Part shown: in pieces, positions 26,137 to 35,151 of the stretch | How the letters are laid out: every line of letters starts with the position of its first letter | Position numbering within the stretch: position 1 is the first letter of the stretch | Source of the DNA: Ruegeria arenilitoris | Lineage (GTDB): Bacteria > Pseudomonadota > Alphaproteobacteria > Rhodobacterales > Rhodobacteraceae | Assembly: GCF_013032855.1 (NCBI RefSeq) | Contig: NZ_WQDA01000003.1 | Coordinates: 62,001 to 126,000 of the forward strand | Direction of reading: 5' to 3' | DNA: 64,000 bases | Notes under the pieces: model-generated | Told to the model about the DNA's origin: nothing | Databases searched by the model: none | Seen by the model: only the letters and a program-made list of their open reading frames with translations | Made by a program: the position numbers and the translations under genes

Positions 26137-26283
26137 ATGATCATGCGAATTTTTCAGGTGACAACGCGGTCAGGTAAAGAAGACGAGTTTTGCCGCTTTT
26201 TTCGCGACACTGCGATCCCGTTGATGAAAAGCACCCCTGGAATCGTGCATCTTTTTCCGGGCGCGCCGAGAGGGTGGTCTTGA
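26137..26283 (+). pseudogene. Truncated ABM-like (antibiotic biosynthesis monooxygenase fold) gene
   Basis: Starting at the ATG at 26137 (GGGAGG eight bases upstream), the frame encodes MIMRIFQVTTRSGKEDEFC and continues FFRDTAIPLMKSTPGIVHL before stopping after 48 residues. The opening has the strand-helix-strand layout of ABM/YgiN-like dimeric alpha-beta barrel proteins, which are normally about 95-110 residues. The break coincides with the beginning of an IS3-like remnant at 26281, so this looks like the intact 5' half of a gene interrupted by insertion and later deletion. I found no 3' half in the window. Confidence 0.5.
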
Positions 26284-26428
26284 CCCCTGAAACTGGTCCG
26301 AACCGAGTGCGAAATTTTGGGTGCATTTCTGGCAACAGGGGAGTGTAGCGATGCCGAAGAAACGATTCATCGGCGAACAGATTGCCTTTCGATTGTGGAC
26401 AGGATGCTTCATCAGTCGATCAATCTAA
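26281..26428 (+). mobile_element. Remnant of an IS3-family-like insertion sequence (left end and start of orfA)
   Basis: From 26281 the sequence begins TGACCCCTGAAACTGGTCCG, of the kind seen at IS3-family ends. About 70 bp later it has an ATG (26351) encoding MPKKRFIGEQIAFRL, which resembles the N-terminus of IS3-type OrfA transposase subunits (pattern M-P/S-K-K-R-F-x-x-E-Q-I). After residue 15 the similarity ends and a stop follows at 26426-26428. No right inverted repeat or OrfB is present. It is a dead fragment. The family call rests on motif memory only. Confidence 0.5.
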
Positions 26429-26570
26429 TACTCATGACGGGCTGACTGGCTTCGAACCGCAATTCCTCTGAAACGACACTACTTCAGGAAACCTCCTGAC
26501 CTTTCTCGGAACATACTTGCAATCTTGCCTCTTGGCGTAGTCACCTATGGGTGACGAGCGGAGGAAGTCG

Positions 26571-28103
26571 ATGAAGCCTTGGACAATCATGTTTTGTGCG
26601 TTCTGCACATTCGCTCTTGTCGCTTGTGCCCCAAAAGTTCGTACATATGAGAAAACCAATTCGGTTTCATTCTCGGCAAGGACAAACAGCACACTTGGGC
26701 AGACGGCGACCCGGCTTGGGGACCCCAAAGACGGCCGGTCCGGTGTCAAATTGATCAGCGACGGCGAACAAGCCTTGGTGTCACGGCTTCTACTCGCTGC
26801 AGCGGCTGAACAATCGATCGACGCTCAATACTACCTTTTGCATAACGACCCGACAGGTCACCTCTTTGCGGCCAGCCTTTTGCAGGCGGCGGATCGAGGC
26901 GTACGTGTTCGCTTGCTTTTGGATGACATGGACACATCCGGATACGACGCGATGACAGCCGCATTGGACTACCACGAGAATATTGAAATCCGTCTGTTCA
27001 ATCCTTTCTGGCGCGACCAAAGCCTGATCATTGCCGGGCTCACGGATTTCAAGCGGATCAATCGCAGAATGCACAATAAGTCGATGACCGCAGACAACGT
27101 GTTCACAATTGTCGGTGGCCGGAATATCGGCGCCGAGTACTTCCTGGCACGGGAGGAAATGAACTATGCGGATCTGGATGTTCTGGCAGCCGGTCCTGTC
27201 GTAAATGAAGTTTCACACAGCTTTGACGAATATTGGAACAGTGAGTTCGCGGTTCCGGCCCGCGTGGTCGTCGGGCAACCTGAAGAATTTTCGCTTGGCC
27301 AAGCGCGAAGCAGACTGAATGAGCTTGTGGAGGCGGCAAAGCAGACCCAGTACGGCGAAGCTCTCAGAAAATCTGCAAGGGAGAATTTTGCAGACGGCAC
27401 GCTTTCTTTGGATTGGGTGCCCGCAAAACTCTACGCCGATCCGCCCTCCAAAGCCGCAGGGCTTGATAACTCAGATCCAATTCTTGCGTCGCAACTGCTG
27501 CCGTATTTCGAAGGTGCTGACAGGGAGGTCAATATCGTTTCGGCCTACTTCGTGCCACGCAACAACGGCGTGAAGTGGATGACCGAACTGGAAAACCGAG
27601 GTGTCGAAGTCAAAGTCGTAACCAACTCGCTTGCTTCAAACGACGTAGCACCAGTCTATGCGCACTACGCCAAGAAACGCCGGGCGTTGCTGCGCGGTGG
27701 GGTCGAGCTTTATGAATTGCGGCCTGACGCTTATCAGGTCCAACGTCGTGGAATAAACTGGGCTCAATCTCGGTCAGGTCTTCATTCCAAAGCGTTCGCT
27801 GTCGATGACCGATATCTGTTTGTCGGTTCGTTCAATTGGGACCCGCGTTCAGTCAACATCAACACGGAAATGGGCATTCTCATCGACTCTCCTGCGCTGA
27901 CCGCACAAACCATGGGAGCTTTGGACGATGCGCTTCCAGCATATACGTATCATGTGACGCTGGAGAGTGCTGGCCAACTCAAATGGAGAACACGGGGCAA
28001 GAACGGAGAAATTCTTGAATATGACTCAGAGCCAACGGGTTCGGCTTGGGATCATATCGTAGCTGGATTTTTCAGTATTTTGCCAATCGGCTCTCAGCTT
28101 TAG
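26571..28103 (+). CDS. Phospholipase D-family lipoprotein (cardiolipin synthase-like)
   Basis: A 510-residue protein with a lipoprotein signal (MFCAFCTFALVACAPK; lipobox LVAC, so the mature N-terminus would be the lipidated cysteine). It carries two HKD motifs, MHNKSMTADNVFTIVGGRN (about residue 165) and LHSKAFAVDDRYLFVGSFN (about 405), the pair expected of a two-domain PLD enzyme. Early regions IDAQYYLLHNDPTGHLFAASLL and VRVRLLLDDMDT also fit. The family joins or cleaves phosphodiesters, as in cardiolipin synthesis, but the lipoprotein form faces the periplasm and could act on lipids there. The ATG at 26571 follows GGAGG by six bases. Single gene. Confidence 0.9.
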   Translation: MKPWTIMFCAFCTFALVACAPKVRTYEKTNSVSFSARTNSTLGQTATRLGDPKDGRSGVKLISDGEQALVSRLLLAAAAEQSIDAQYYLLHNDPTGHLFAASLLQAADRGVRVRLLLDDMDTSGYDAMTAALDYHENIEIRLFNPFWRDQSLIIAGLTDFKRINRRMHNKSMTADNVFTIVGGRNIGAEYFLAREEMNYADLDVLAAGPVVNEVSHSFDEYWNSEFAVPARVVVGQPEEFSLGQARSRLNELVEAAKQTQYGEALRKSARENFADGTLSLDWVPAKLYADPPSKAAGLDNSDPILASQLLPYFEGADREVNIVSAYFVPRNNGVKWMTELENRGVEVKVVTNSLASNDVAPVYAHYAKKRRALLRGGVELYELRPDAYQVQRRGINWAQSRSGLHSKAFAVDDRYLFVGSFNWDPRSVNINTEMGILIDSPALTAQTMGALDDALPAYTYHVTLESAGQLKWRTRGKNGEILEYDSEPTGSAWDHIVAGFFSILPIGSQL

Positions 28104-28216
28104 TAGCGTGGGAGAAGGTCCGTTCCTCTACTGTGCTGTTGACGTTCTATCAATTGCATCGCGCTTGTGGCAGTCTTCTTCGCATTTGAAGAAAAGTGGA
28201 TAAGCAGGAGGGGCAC

Positions 28217-29293
28217 ATGGAAATTCGAACCACATCCGGGCGCGGCCGTTTATATGACAGCGTCCTGGACACGGTCGGCAACACGCCGTGCATTCGCATC
28301 AACAAAATCGCGCCGGCCAACGTGACGGTCTACGTCAAGTTTGAAGCCTTCAACCCCGCGGGCTCGGTCAAGGACCGCCTTGCGCTGAACATCATCGAAG
28401 CGGGCGAAAGGGAAGGTCGGCTGAAACCCGGGCAAACGGTCGTCGAGGCTACCTCGGGAAATACCGGGATAGGTCTTGCGATGGTATGTGCCGCAAAGGG
28501 TTATCCGCTTGTGGTCACTATGGCTGACAGCTTCTCGGTGGAACGCCGCCGGTTGATGCGGTTTCTTGGGGCCAAGGTTGTGCTGACGCCTCGTGCGCTC
28601 AAGGGTTTTGGGATGTACTCCAAGGCCAAGGAGTTGGCCGAGGCAAATGGCTGGTTTCTCGCCAGCCAATTCGAGACAAGCGCCAACGCCGACATCCACG
28701 AGGCCACGACGGCGAGGGAAATACTAAGCGATTTCGAAGGAGAGCGGCTGGATTACTGGATCACCGGTTATGGAACAGGCGGCACCGTTTCGGGCGTGTC
28801 GCGCGTGCTCAAGCGTGATCGCCCTGACACCAAGATCATTCTGACCGAGCCTGCAAACGCTGCGATTGTCGGGTCTGGCTACGTGAACACCCGCAACGAG
28901 GCCCATCAGCCCACTGAGAGCCATCCGGCCTTTGAACCGCATCCCATTCAGGGTTGGACGCCCGACTTCATCCCGTACGTGCTTCAGGAAGCTCTGGACA
29001 ATGCCTATTATGATGAACTGCTTCCCGTCGCCGGAGCGGACGGTATCGCCTGGTCCAGGCGTCTGGCCGCAGAGGAGGGGATCTTCACCGGAATTTCAGG
29101 GGGGTCCACATTTGCCATCGCAATGGACGTGGCCAAAAGCGCCCCGGACGGATCGGTGATGCTGGTGATGCTGCCCGACACAGGCGAACGGTATCTTTCG
29201 ACACCGCTCTTTGATGGGATTGCCGAAGATATGACGGATGAGGAACGAGCGATTTCCATGTCGACACCAACGGCGCAAATGCCGTCTGAGTGA
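28217..29293 (+). CDS. PLP-dependent cysteine synthase A-like enzyme
   Basis: A 358-residue fold-type II PLP enzyme. The lysine that binds PLP lies in NPAGSVKDRLALNII, the substrate loop is TSGNTGIGLAM, and the phosphate loop is GTGGTVSGV, all standard for O-acetylserine sulfhydrylases. It is somewhat longer than CysK (about 310-320), with an extra segment SGYVNTRNEAHQPTESHPAF before the conserved IQGWTPDFIP, as in a known proteobacterial branch. The start ATG follows GGAGGGG. It would make cysteine from O-acetylserine and sulfide. It is monocistronic, with nothing else of sulfur metabolism nearby. Confidence 0.9.
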   Translation: MEIRTTSGRGRLYDSVLDTVGNTPCIRINKIAPANVTVYVKFEAFNPAGSVKDRLALNIIEAGEREGRLKPGQTVVEATSGNTGIGLAMVCAAKGYPLVVTMADSFSVERRRLMRFLGAKVVLTPRALKGFGMYSKAKELAEANGWFLASQFETSANADIHEATTAREILSDFEGERLDYWITGYGTGGTVSGVSRVLKRDRPDTKIILTEPANAAIVGSGYVNTRNEAHQPTESHPAFEPHPIQGWTPDFIPYVLQEALDNAYYDELLPVAGADGIAWSRRLAAEEGIFTGISGGSTFAIAMDVAKSAPDGSVMLVMLPDTGERYLSTPLFDGIAEDMTDEERAISMSTPTAQMPSE

Positions 29294-29589
29294 GCCAGGT
29301 CTCGTTGCTAATTTATCCGGGTATTAGAACGTTCGATCTGTAGCGTTGATGCCGTATGAAAGTCTGCGGACAGCGTGGTTGCCGCAATGCATGGCCAGAC
29401 GGTCAAACGATCCGGTTGAGTTGCGATTCAGAAGTTGAGCGGACTTCAACCGATGGCCGCCGAGTTTCCTGTGTCAAAGCCGCGTCTGTGCGGTGGAATG
29501 CTGACCTGAAGCGTCGATCGACAAAGCCTATCGTTGACAATAGATTTGCTTCTTCGAGGGAAGTACAGAATTTGCACCGTCAACTGAAA

Positions 29590-30056
29590 GGCTTTTGGGT
29601 GCCCTTGTGCAAGGCGGATTGGGGGATCCAGCACCTCCGCGATCTCAGGCTGGCGTGGCATCACCTTTTGGGGCGCTCGATGGGCGTCATGTTGTCTCAG
29701 GAAATCGCCTGCCACAGCCGCCCTTCGGATCGCTGCAACTTGGTTTTTTGGATCGTGAAGACGCACAAGGGTTTGAGCACTGCGCCGCCGTCGCCGCGCA
29801 AAGCAAACTGGCTGCAATAAACGCCGGCCTGGACGCGATGCACTCCTGGTCCGGAGAGCAGAACCTCAGCCAAATCCGGCAGGAAACACTTGTGCTTTGG
29901 GGCGATCGGGATCGGACTTATCCGTGGAGCCAGACGCATATGCTTTGGCAAGAAATCCCCAAGACCTCGCTTGCGGTCGTGCCGGGTTGCGCCCATGCGG
30001 TTCATGCCGAGAAAACTGAACTCTTCCAGCGTCTGGTCTCCGACTTTCTTGAGTGA
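29590..30056 (+). pseudogene. Decayed alpha/beta-hydrolase gene
   Basis: Two frames together resemble one alpha/beta hydrolase. One frame gives LRDLRLAWHHLLGRSMGVMLSQEIA, with the nucleophile elbow G-R-S-M-G, and runs to WIVKTHKG. The match then continues in another frame as FEHCAAVAAQSKLAAINAGLDAMHSW and goes on to TLVLWGDRDRTYPW (acid residue) and VVPGCAHAVHAEK (catalytic histidine), ending LFQRLVSDFLE. The register change lies near 29767. The N-terminal third before 29590 is unrecognisable and the elbow region looks shortened, so this is a real relic and not a single-base error. No functional start is apparent. Confidence 0.65.
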
Positions 30057-30248
30057 TGGGCACTGCAGGCGGCAGGGCGCTCTGCAGGAAACAGCCGAGT
30101 TCGGGCTGTTGAAGTTTCATTGGCGTTTATTCAAGAGCCAAGCGGGTTTATCTTCGTGCCAGTCGCAGAGCACGGGTTTTCCGCGCAGGGCCAGATAACC
30201 TTAGTGACCCGCTCGTGGCTCGATTTGACGGCGACACGGGGCCCACAC

Positions 30249-31574
30249 TCAAGTCTCACGAAATGCTTTCGCAAAGTAGTCGCTGAACGGTTTGATAAGG
30301 TAGGCAATCGGTGTTCTGTCCTGCGTCCGTATGAAGGTTTCGACCGGCATTCCAGGGACCAGAGGTGTTTCCGCGGGCAGTTTTTTCTGCTCTCCGGCAT
30401 TCAGTGCAATCTCGGCCGTGTAGTAGGTCTGGTTTGTCGAAGCTTCCTCGAACGCATCCGCAGAAACCAGGGTGACCCGTCCTGTCAATTCGGGCGTCTT
30501 GCGCTGATCCATGGCCGAAAAGCGCAAAACGACATCTTGTCCGACGAACATCTGGTCAACGTGAATGGGGTCGACGCGGGCACTTATGATCAGCGGACGA
30601 TCCTGCGGAACGAGGTACAATACCGGTTCAGCCGGTTTCACAACCGCGCCAAGGCTGAAGATGTTCAATCCATGTACGACCCCAGAGACCGGCGCCGTGA
30701 TTTCAAGGTTGGCGATACGCTCTGCGATATTCGTCGTTTCCTCGCGTAATTCCAGTTCCCGATACCGCAGGTCCCTGAGGCGGGTAATGGCATTTTCGCG
30801 GCGTTTGCTTTGCAACTTGAGGATTTGAATCTCGATTTCGGTCTTTCGCCCCTCGGATTCCGCGATACGGGCAGTCAGATCACCCATCGTGCCGCTCAAG
30901 CGTGCTTCTTCCCGTTGCAATGACAGAACGCGGGATGCGGGGGCCAATCCGCGTTCAAACAAGGATTCCTGATCCGTCAGTTCCTTTCGTATCAGGTCCA
31001 GCTGGGTGGCAAGCGCCAGTTTTTGAGCATCAATCCCGACAATCTGACTGTCGATCTGACCAACTCTTTTGAGTTGCTGATCAATCTCCTGCGCGATGGA
31101 TTCCTTGCGCGCCACAAACAATCGTTCCTGCCCATAGACCAAGTCCGCGATGTCGATGTCCAAAGATGCAGCATGCTGAAGAATGGGATCAAATCGGATT
31201 TCTTCGGTTCCGTCTCTTTCCGCCTCAAGCCGGCCACGGCGGGCCATGAGTTCGTAAAGCTCTTTTTCGGCGATCGCCAATTTGGTGGCAAGGTCATTGG
31301 ACGCCAGCTTGATCAGAACATCACCGGCCTCGACCAAGGACCCTTCGTCGACAAGTATCTCGGCGACCACGCCGCCATCGGGGTGTTCCACAACCTGTTG
31401 ATTTTGATCAACTTCAATTCGACCGCTGGCAACGATTGCCCCGGCAATATTGGTCGTGAAGGACCAATATCCAAAGCCCCCAAGCAACAGCATCAGGCCC
31501 ACGAGACCCACGAGCACTGGTCCGCGCGCTGACCAGGAAACAGACGAGTTTACGTCGGACCGTTCCGGTTTCAT
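30249..31574 (-). CDS. Type I secretion membrane fusion protein (HlyD/PrtE family)
   Basis: A 441-residue adaptor with one N-terminal transmembrane helix (VLVGLVGLMLLLGGFGYWSF), a lipoyl-like half (SGRIEVDQNQQVVEHPDGGVV, then VDEGSLVEAGDVLIKL), a long coiled-coil hairpin (about residues 85-275), the second lipoyl half (LEITAPVSGVVHGLNIFSLGAVV) and a C-terminal beta-barrel ending GMPVETFIRTQDRTPIAYLIKPF. This C-terminal sequence is typical of PrtE/AprE-type proteins that serve RTX exporters. It spans the periplasm between the ABC exporter and a TolC-type outer-membrane channel, which is not encoded in the window. The start overlaps the stop of the ATPase gene (ATGA). Confidence 0.93.
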   Translation of the reverse strand: MKPERSDVNSSVSWSARGPVLVGLVGLMLLLGGFGYWSFTTNIAGAIVASGRIEVDQNQQVVEHPDGGVVAEILVDEGSLVEAGDVLIKLASNDLATKLAIAEKELYELMARRGRLEAERDGTEEIRFDPILQHAASLDIDIADLVYGQERLFVARKESIAQEIDQQLKRVGQIDSQIVGIDAQKLALATQLDLIRKELTDQESLFERGLAPASRVLSLQREEARLSGTMGDLTARIAESEGRKTEIEIQILKLQSKRRENAITRLRDLRYRELELREETTNIAERIANLEITAPVSGVVHGLNIFSLGAVVKPAEPVLYLVPQDRPLIISARVDPIHVDQMFVGQDVVLRFSAMDQRKTPELTGRVTLVSADAFEEASTNQTYYTAEIALNAGEQKKLPAETPLVPGMPVETFIRTQDRTPIAYLIKPFSDYFAKAFRET

Positions 31575-33310
31575 TTCAGGCCTCCCTGTCTGGCAGTTTT
31601 TGCGATTTGTTCGTGGTTGATAACGAGTTTCCGAAGAACGTCTTTCTTGGCGCCGAAGTCCCGGACGGTGCCGTTATCAAGCATTATCAGCTTGTCGCAT
31701 TCCTGAATTGCGGCCGGCCGGTGGGCCACGATCAACACGGATTTTCCGTTTGCCTTGAACTCTTCAATTGCGCGATTGACCGCGGCACTGCCTTCGACGT
31801 CGAGGTTTGAATTGGGTTCGTCCAGCACGAGCAGAACGGGGTCGCCGTACATGGCGCGGGCAAGGCCGATACGTTGCATCTGACCACCGGACAGCTGCCC
31901 TCCGTTCGCCGACACGTTGGTGTCATAGCCATCAGCGAGCCGCAGTATCATCTCATGCGCATCTGCTTTCTTTGCGGCTGCCACGACGGCGGCATCGTCC
32001 GGCTCGGGCGCCATTCGGGCGATGTTTTCGGCAATCGTGCCGTCAAACAGCTGAAACCGCTGCGCAAGATAGCCGATGAGGCTGCCAAGTTCGGTCGAGC
32101 CGTATTGATCCAGCGCGGCGCCATCCAGCCGGATCGTGCCGCTGTGCGGACGCCATACGCCAGTCAAGGATCTGGCGAGTGTGGACTTCCCCGCGCCGGA
32201 CGACCCAATCAAGCCAACCGCTTCGCCGGGGTTCACGTTGAACGAAACGGATTTCAGAGCGGCTTGCCGTGAGTTCGGCGGAAATACGGTCAGGTTTTGA
32301 ACAACCAACTTGGCCTTGGGTTTCGGCAGTCGCGTATTCACACGTTCGGGCGGTACGGTGCCGAGCAGTTCGGCCACACTATCCCAGCCCCTTTTTGCGG
32401 TCTGAACCAACTGCCATTGCGCCACAAGCTGCTCCATCGGTGCCAGCGCCCGGCCCAGCAGGATTGAGCTTGCAATCATTGCGCCTGCAGTCAGTTCCCC
32501 CTGAAGCACAAGAAATGCACCAACACCAAGGATGGCTGACTGCAGAAACAACCGGAAGGTCTTTGTTGCGTTGGCAAAGCTGCCGCTTACATCTGCCGAG
32601 CGGATCTGCTCCTTCAGCGCCCGGTCGCGCAACGTCTTCCACCGCGTGTAGGTCGCATCGCGCATACCCATCGCCTCAACGATTTCGGCTTCGTTCCGCA
32701 ACTGGTTGGACATCGCTTCGGACGAGGCGACAGCACGGCTGGCATTCGACATGGGGCGTGCCGAAAAGACTCGGTTCAAGCCGGTCAGTGCCAAGATGAC
32801 CAAGCCACCCAGCGCAGCGACAGCACCAAGCCAAGGGTGGAATATCCAGATGCCCAAAAGGAAAACGGGCGTCCAAAATACATCGAAAAAGGCCATTGGA
32901 ACCGGAGAAGACAAAAGCCGCTGAACAGCCTCAAGATCGCGCAGGCCGGTTTCCGTTTGATCGTCCGGAGCGACCGAGGCTTTGCGCTGCACCGCCTCGA
33001 ATACCCGACGGTCAAGCCGCGCCTGGAATCGGGCCGCGACGCGTCCGAAAATCCTCCCCCGAGCATATTCAAGCAGGCCCAGAATGCCGTACAAGAACGC
33101 AACAAGCACCGAGAGAGCGACCAGCGTTTCCACCGATCGGCTGCCCAGTACTCGGTCGTATACCTGCAGCATATACAATGGCCCGGTCAGCATAAGAAGG
33201 TTGGTGAAGCAACTGAGAACACCGACAAAAACGTACAGCCGCCAGCTTTCCCGGCGCACTTCGCGAAGTTCCTGACGCCCCGTTTCGACTACGAATTTGG
33301 GTTTTCCCAT
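31571..33310 (-). CDS. Type I secretion ABC transporter/ATPase (PrtD family)
   Basis: A 579-residue half-transporter: six transmembrane helices in the first ~310 residues (VFVGVLSCFTNLLMLTGPLYMLQVYDRVL at the N-terminus, without a C39-like domain), then an ABC ATPase with Walker A GSSGAGKST, signature LSGGQMQRIGLARAM, Walker B VLLVLDEPNSNLD and H-loop IVAHRP. The absence of a leader peptidase domain and the NSNLD motif are typical of PrtD-type exporters of RTX proteins with uncleaved C-terminal signals. It is co-transcribed with the membrane fusion protein and divergent from a FAS1/RTX gene, its probable cargo. Confidence 0.94.
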   Translation of the reverse strand: MGKPKFVVETGRQELREVRRESWRLYVFVGVLSCFTNLLMLTGPLYMLQVYDRVLGSRSVETLVALSVLVAFLYGILGLLEYARGRIFGRVAARFQARLDRRVFEAVQRKASVAPDDQTETGLRDLEAVQRLLSSPVPMAFFDVFWTPVFLLGIWIFHPWLGAVAALGGLVILALTGLNRVFSARPMSNASRAVASSEAMSNQLRNEAEIVEAMGMRDATYTRWKTLRDRALKEQIRSADVSGSFANATKTFRLFLQSAILGVGAFLVLQGELTAGAMIASSILLGRALAPMEQLVAQWQLVQTAKRGWDSVAELLGTVPPERVNTRLPKPKAKLVVQNLTVFPPNSRQAALKSVSFNVNPGEAVGLIGSSGAGKSTLARSLTGVWRPHSGTIRLDGAALDQYGSTELGSLIGYLAQRFQLFDGTIAENIARMAPEPDDAAVVAAAKKADAHEMILRLADGYDTNVSANGGQLSGGQMQRIGLARAMYGDPVLLVLDEPNSNLDVEGSAAVNRAIEEFKANGKSVLIVAHRPAAIQECDKLIMLDNGTVRDFGAKKDVLRKLVINHEQIAKTARQGGLK

Positions 33311-33483
33311 TGGCCGTCACCTTTGTTCTCAACTGATGACCGATACGCTGATCAGACCCGGTCGGATTTGTTTTTTGATTTTGGCCTCAGCGGGCGCGGG
33401 AACGATCCACGCGGTGTCGCGAGGAACATATCGTGATTCATAAATATTTGATCCGAACGGCCTGTGCGCTCCGTACCAGCGGT

Positions 33484-33500
33484 AAGCCAATCATTGGCTT
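33484..33500. promoter_or_regulatory. Perfect palindrome in the leader of the FAS1/RTX gene
   Basis: AAGCCAAT-C-ATTGGCTT is an exact 8-bp inverted repeat around a single base, ending 23 bases before the ATG of the FAS1/RTX gene. It could be a regulator binding site or a 5' leader hairpin near the GGAGG ribosome-binding site. Confidence 0.5.
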
Positions 33501-33523
33501 GCAAATCTCAGGTGGAGGAAATT

Positions 33524-35083
33524 ATGACGACAATTGCAGGAATTGCCGCAGGAAATCCAAGCTTTAGCATTCTTGTCGCAGCAATAGGTTTTATCGATGA
33601 CCAGAAGGGGACTGACTACCTCGGTGTCCTCAGTGGAACGGCTGGTGACCCTTCTGCGACCTACACGGTTTTTGCCCCGACAAACGCGGCATTCGGGCAG
33701 CTCGCAGCTGATCTGGGTTTTGCGGGCGACGTTACTGACACCGCAGCCGTAACCGCATTTCTGACCTCTCTGAACGAAGATCCGGTCGAAACCGCAACGC
33801 TGCTTGAGACGATCGTCACCTATCATGTTGCAGCAGGCACCCAAGGTTCGTCCGAGATTGCGTCGGCGGGTTCGGTGACCTCACTTCAGGGCGGAGTGAT
33901 CGATGCGTCCGAATTGCCGACACTTGGCGATCTGGAGCCGGACCTCATCAACCCGTCGCTGGTGCAGACAGACATCCAGGCGGACAATGGCGTGGTCCAC
34001 GTGATTGATCGCGTTCTGCTGCCGATCGATCTGCCAGGCAATGACGCTCCGACGATCACCGAAACCGTTCTTGCGATAAGCGGTGCATCCGGCTTTGACG
34101 AAAACGGGGGTGATTTCGACATTCTTCGAGAAGCCCTGATCGCGGCTGATCTGGCGGGCGCCCTTAATGACCCGAATGCCGACCTGACCGCCTTTGCGCC
34201 GACCGATGACGCGTTTATCGCGCTCTCGAACTCGCTGGGATACGAAGGCAGCGATGAGGGCGGAGCGTTTGCATACCTTGTTGACGCACTGCGTTTGCTC
34301 AACGGCGGAAACGATCCCATCGAACTGTTGACGACGGTGCTGACATACCATGTCTCCGGTGAAAGCCTGCAGGCCAGCCAAGTTCTTGCGTCTGAGGAAA
34401 TCGAAACGCTCCAGGGCGGAACGATTGGTGTGGATGCCGAGACCCTTACCCTAGTCGATGCCGATCCGGACGTTCAGGATCCAAGCCTCATCGCGACCGA
34501 CATTCAGGCGTCTAACGGTGTGATCCATGTGTTGAACGGCGTTCTGCTGCCCGCCGATCTACTGCAATCTGACGGTTCAGGGGCAGTCGATTTCGTCATC
34601 GGAGACGATGGGCGCGAAGTCATCCGCACAGGTCGGGACAATGACCTGATCGATGCCAAGGGCGGCAACGATATCGTTTTCGCAGGAAGTGGTGACGATC
34701 TGGTTCTCGCCGGTGACGGTCGGGACAAGGTTTTCGGCGGCAAGGGTGACGACACCCTGAACGGCGAGGGTGGAAACGACATCATCTTCGGCGGCCGTGG
34801 AAATGACGAGATCGCGGGCGGTGCCGGAAACGACAAACTCATCGGCGGCTCGGGCTCTGACAGCTTCGTCTTCGAACAAGGCGGCGGACATGACACTGTG
34901 TTCGGCTTTCGCGCAGGTCGCGACAAGATCGACCTCAGCGCCTATGGCTTCACAGACTATGAGGAGGTCGAGGATGCGATCAGCGGCCGTTTCTTCAAGA
35001 CCAAGATCGATTTGGGAGACACGGAAATCTCGTTGTTCGGCGTCCGCGCCAGCAGCCTAGACGAAGGTGATTTCATTCTCTGA
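33524..35083 (+). CDS. Two-FAS1-domain RTX protein, probable type I secretion cargo
   Basis: A 519-residue acidic protein without a Sec signal. Two fasciclin (FAS1) domains, about residues 1-165 and 175-350, each keep the motifs TVFAPTNAAFGQLA / TAFAPTDDAFIALS, the VTYHV / LTYHV strand, and the closing NGVVHVIDRVLLP / NGVIHVLNGVLLP. They are followed by a block of calcium-binding GGxGxD nonapeptides (about residues 370-450: GGNDIVFAGSGDD, GGKGDDTLNGEGG, GGRGNDEIAGGAG) and a C-terminal region DTVFGFRAGRDKIDLSAYGF to SLDEGDFIL, the usual uncleaved type I signal. The ATG at 33524 follows GGAGG. FAS1 domains mediate cell-surface or matrix adhesion. The adjacent divergent exporter supports secretion by that system. 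Confidence 0.92.
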   Translation: MTTIAGIAAGNPSFSILVAAIGFIDDQKGTDYLGVLSGTAGDPSATYTVFAPTNAAFGQLAADLGFAGDVTDTAAVTAFLTSLNEDPVETATLLETIVTYHVAAGTQGSSEIASAGSVTSLQGGVIDASELPTLGDLEPDLINPSLVQTDIQADNGVVHVIDRVLLPIDLPGNDAPTITETVLAISGASGFDENGGDFDILREALIAADLAGALNDPNADLTAFAPTDDAFIALSNSLGYEGSDEGGAFAYLVDALRLLNGGNDPIELLTTVLTYHVSGESLQASQVLASEEIETLQGGTIGVDAETLTLVDADPDVQDPSLIATDIQASNGVIHVLNGVLLPADLLQSDGSGAVDFVIGDDGREVIRTGRDNDLIDAKGGNDIVFAGSGDDLVLAGDGRDKVFGGKGDDTLNGEGGNDIIFGGRGNDEIAGGAGNDKLIGGSGSDSFVFEQGGGHDTVFGFRAGRDKIDLSAYGFTDYEEVEDAISGRFFKTKIDLGDTEISLFGVRASSLDEGDFIL

Positions 35084-35089
35084 TAGGCT

Positions 35090-35129
35090 AGCCCGCCTGA
35101 ACTGACCAAAACTGTTTGGGCGGGCTTTT
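35090..35129 (+). terminator. Rho-independent terminator after the FAS1/RTX gene
   Basis: AGCCCGCC (35090-35097) pairs perfectly with GGCGGGCT (35119-35126), and the sequence runs on into TTTTC. It begins seven bases after the stop region of the FAS1/RTX gene. The loop is long (21 bases). Confidence 0.75.
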
Positions 35130-35151
35130 CTTGTTGAAACGGCTTCACAAT

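Noticed and set aside
34640..34870. A repetitive DNA stretch that might be taken for a repeat array
   Set aside because: The periodicity comes from the RTX nonapeptide coding sequence of the FAS1/RTX protein.
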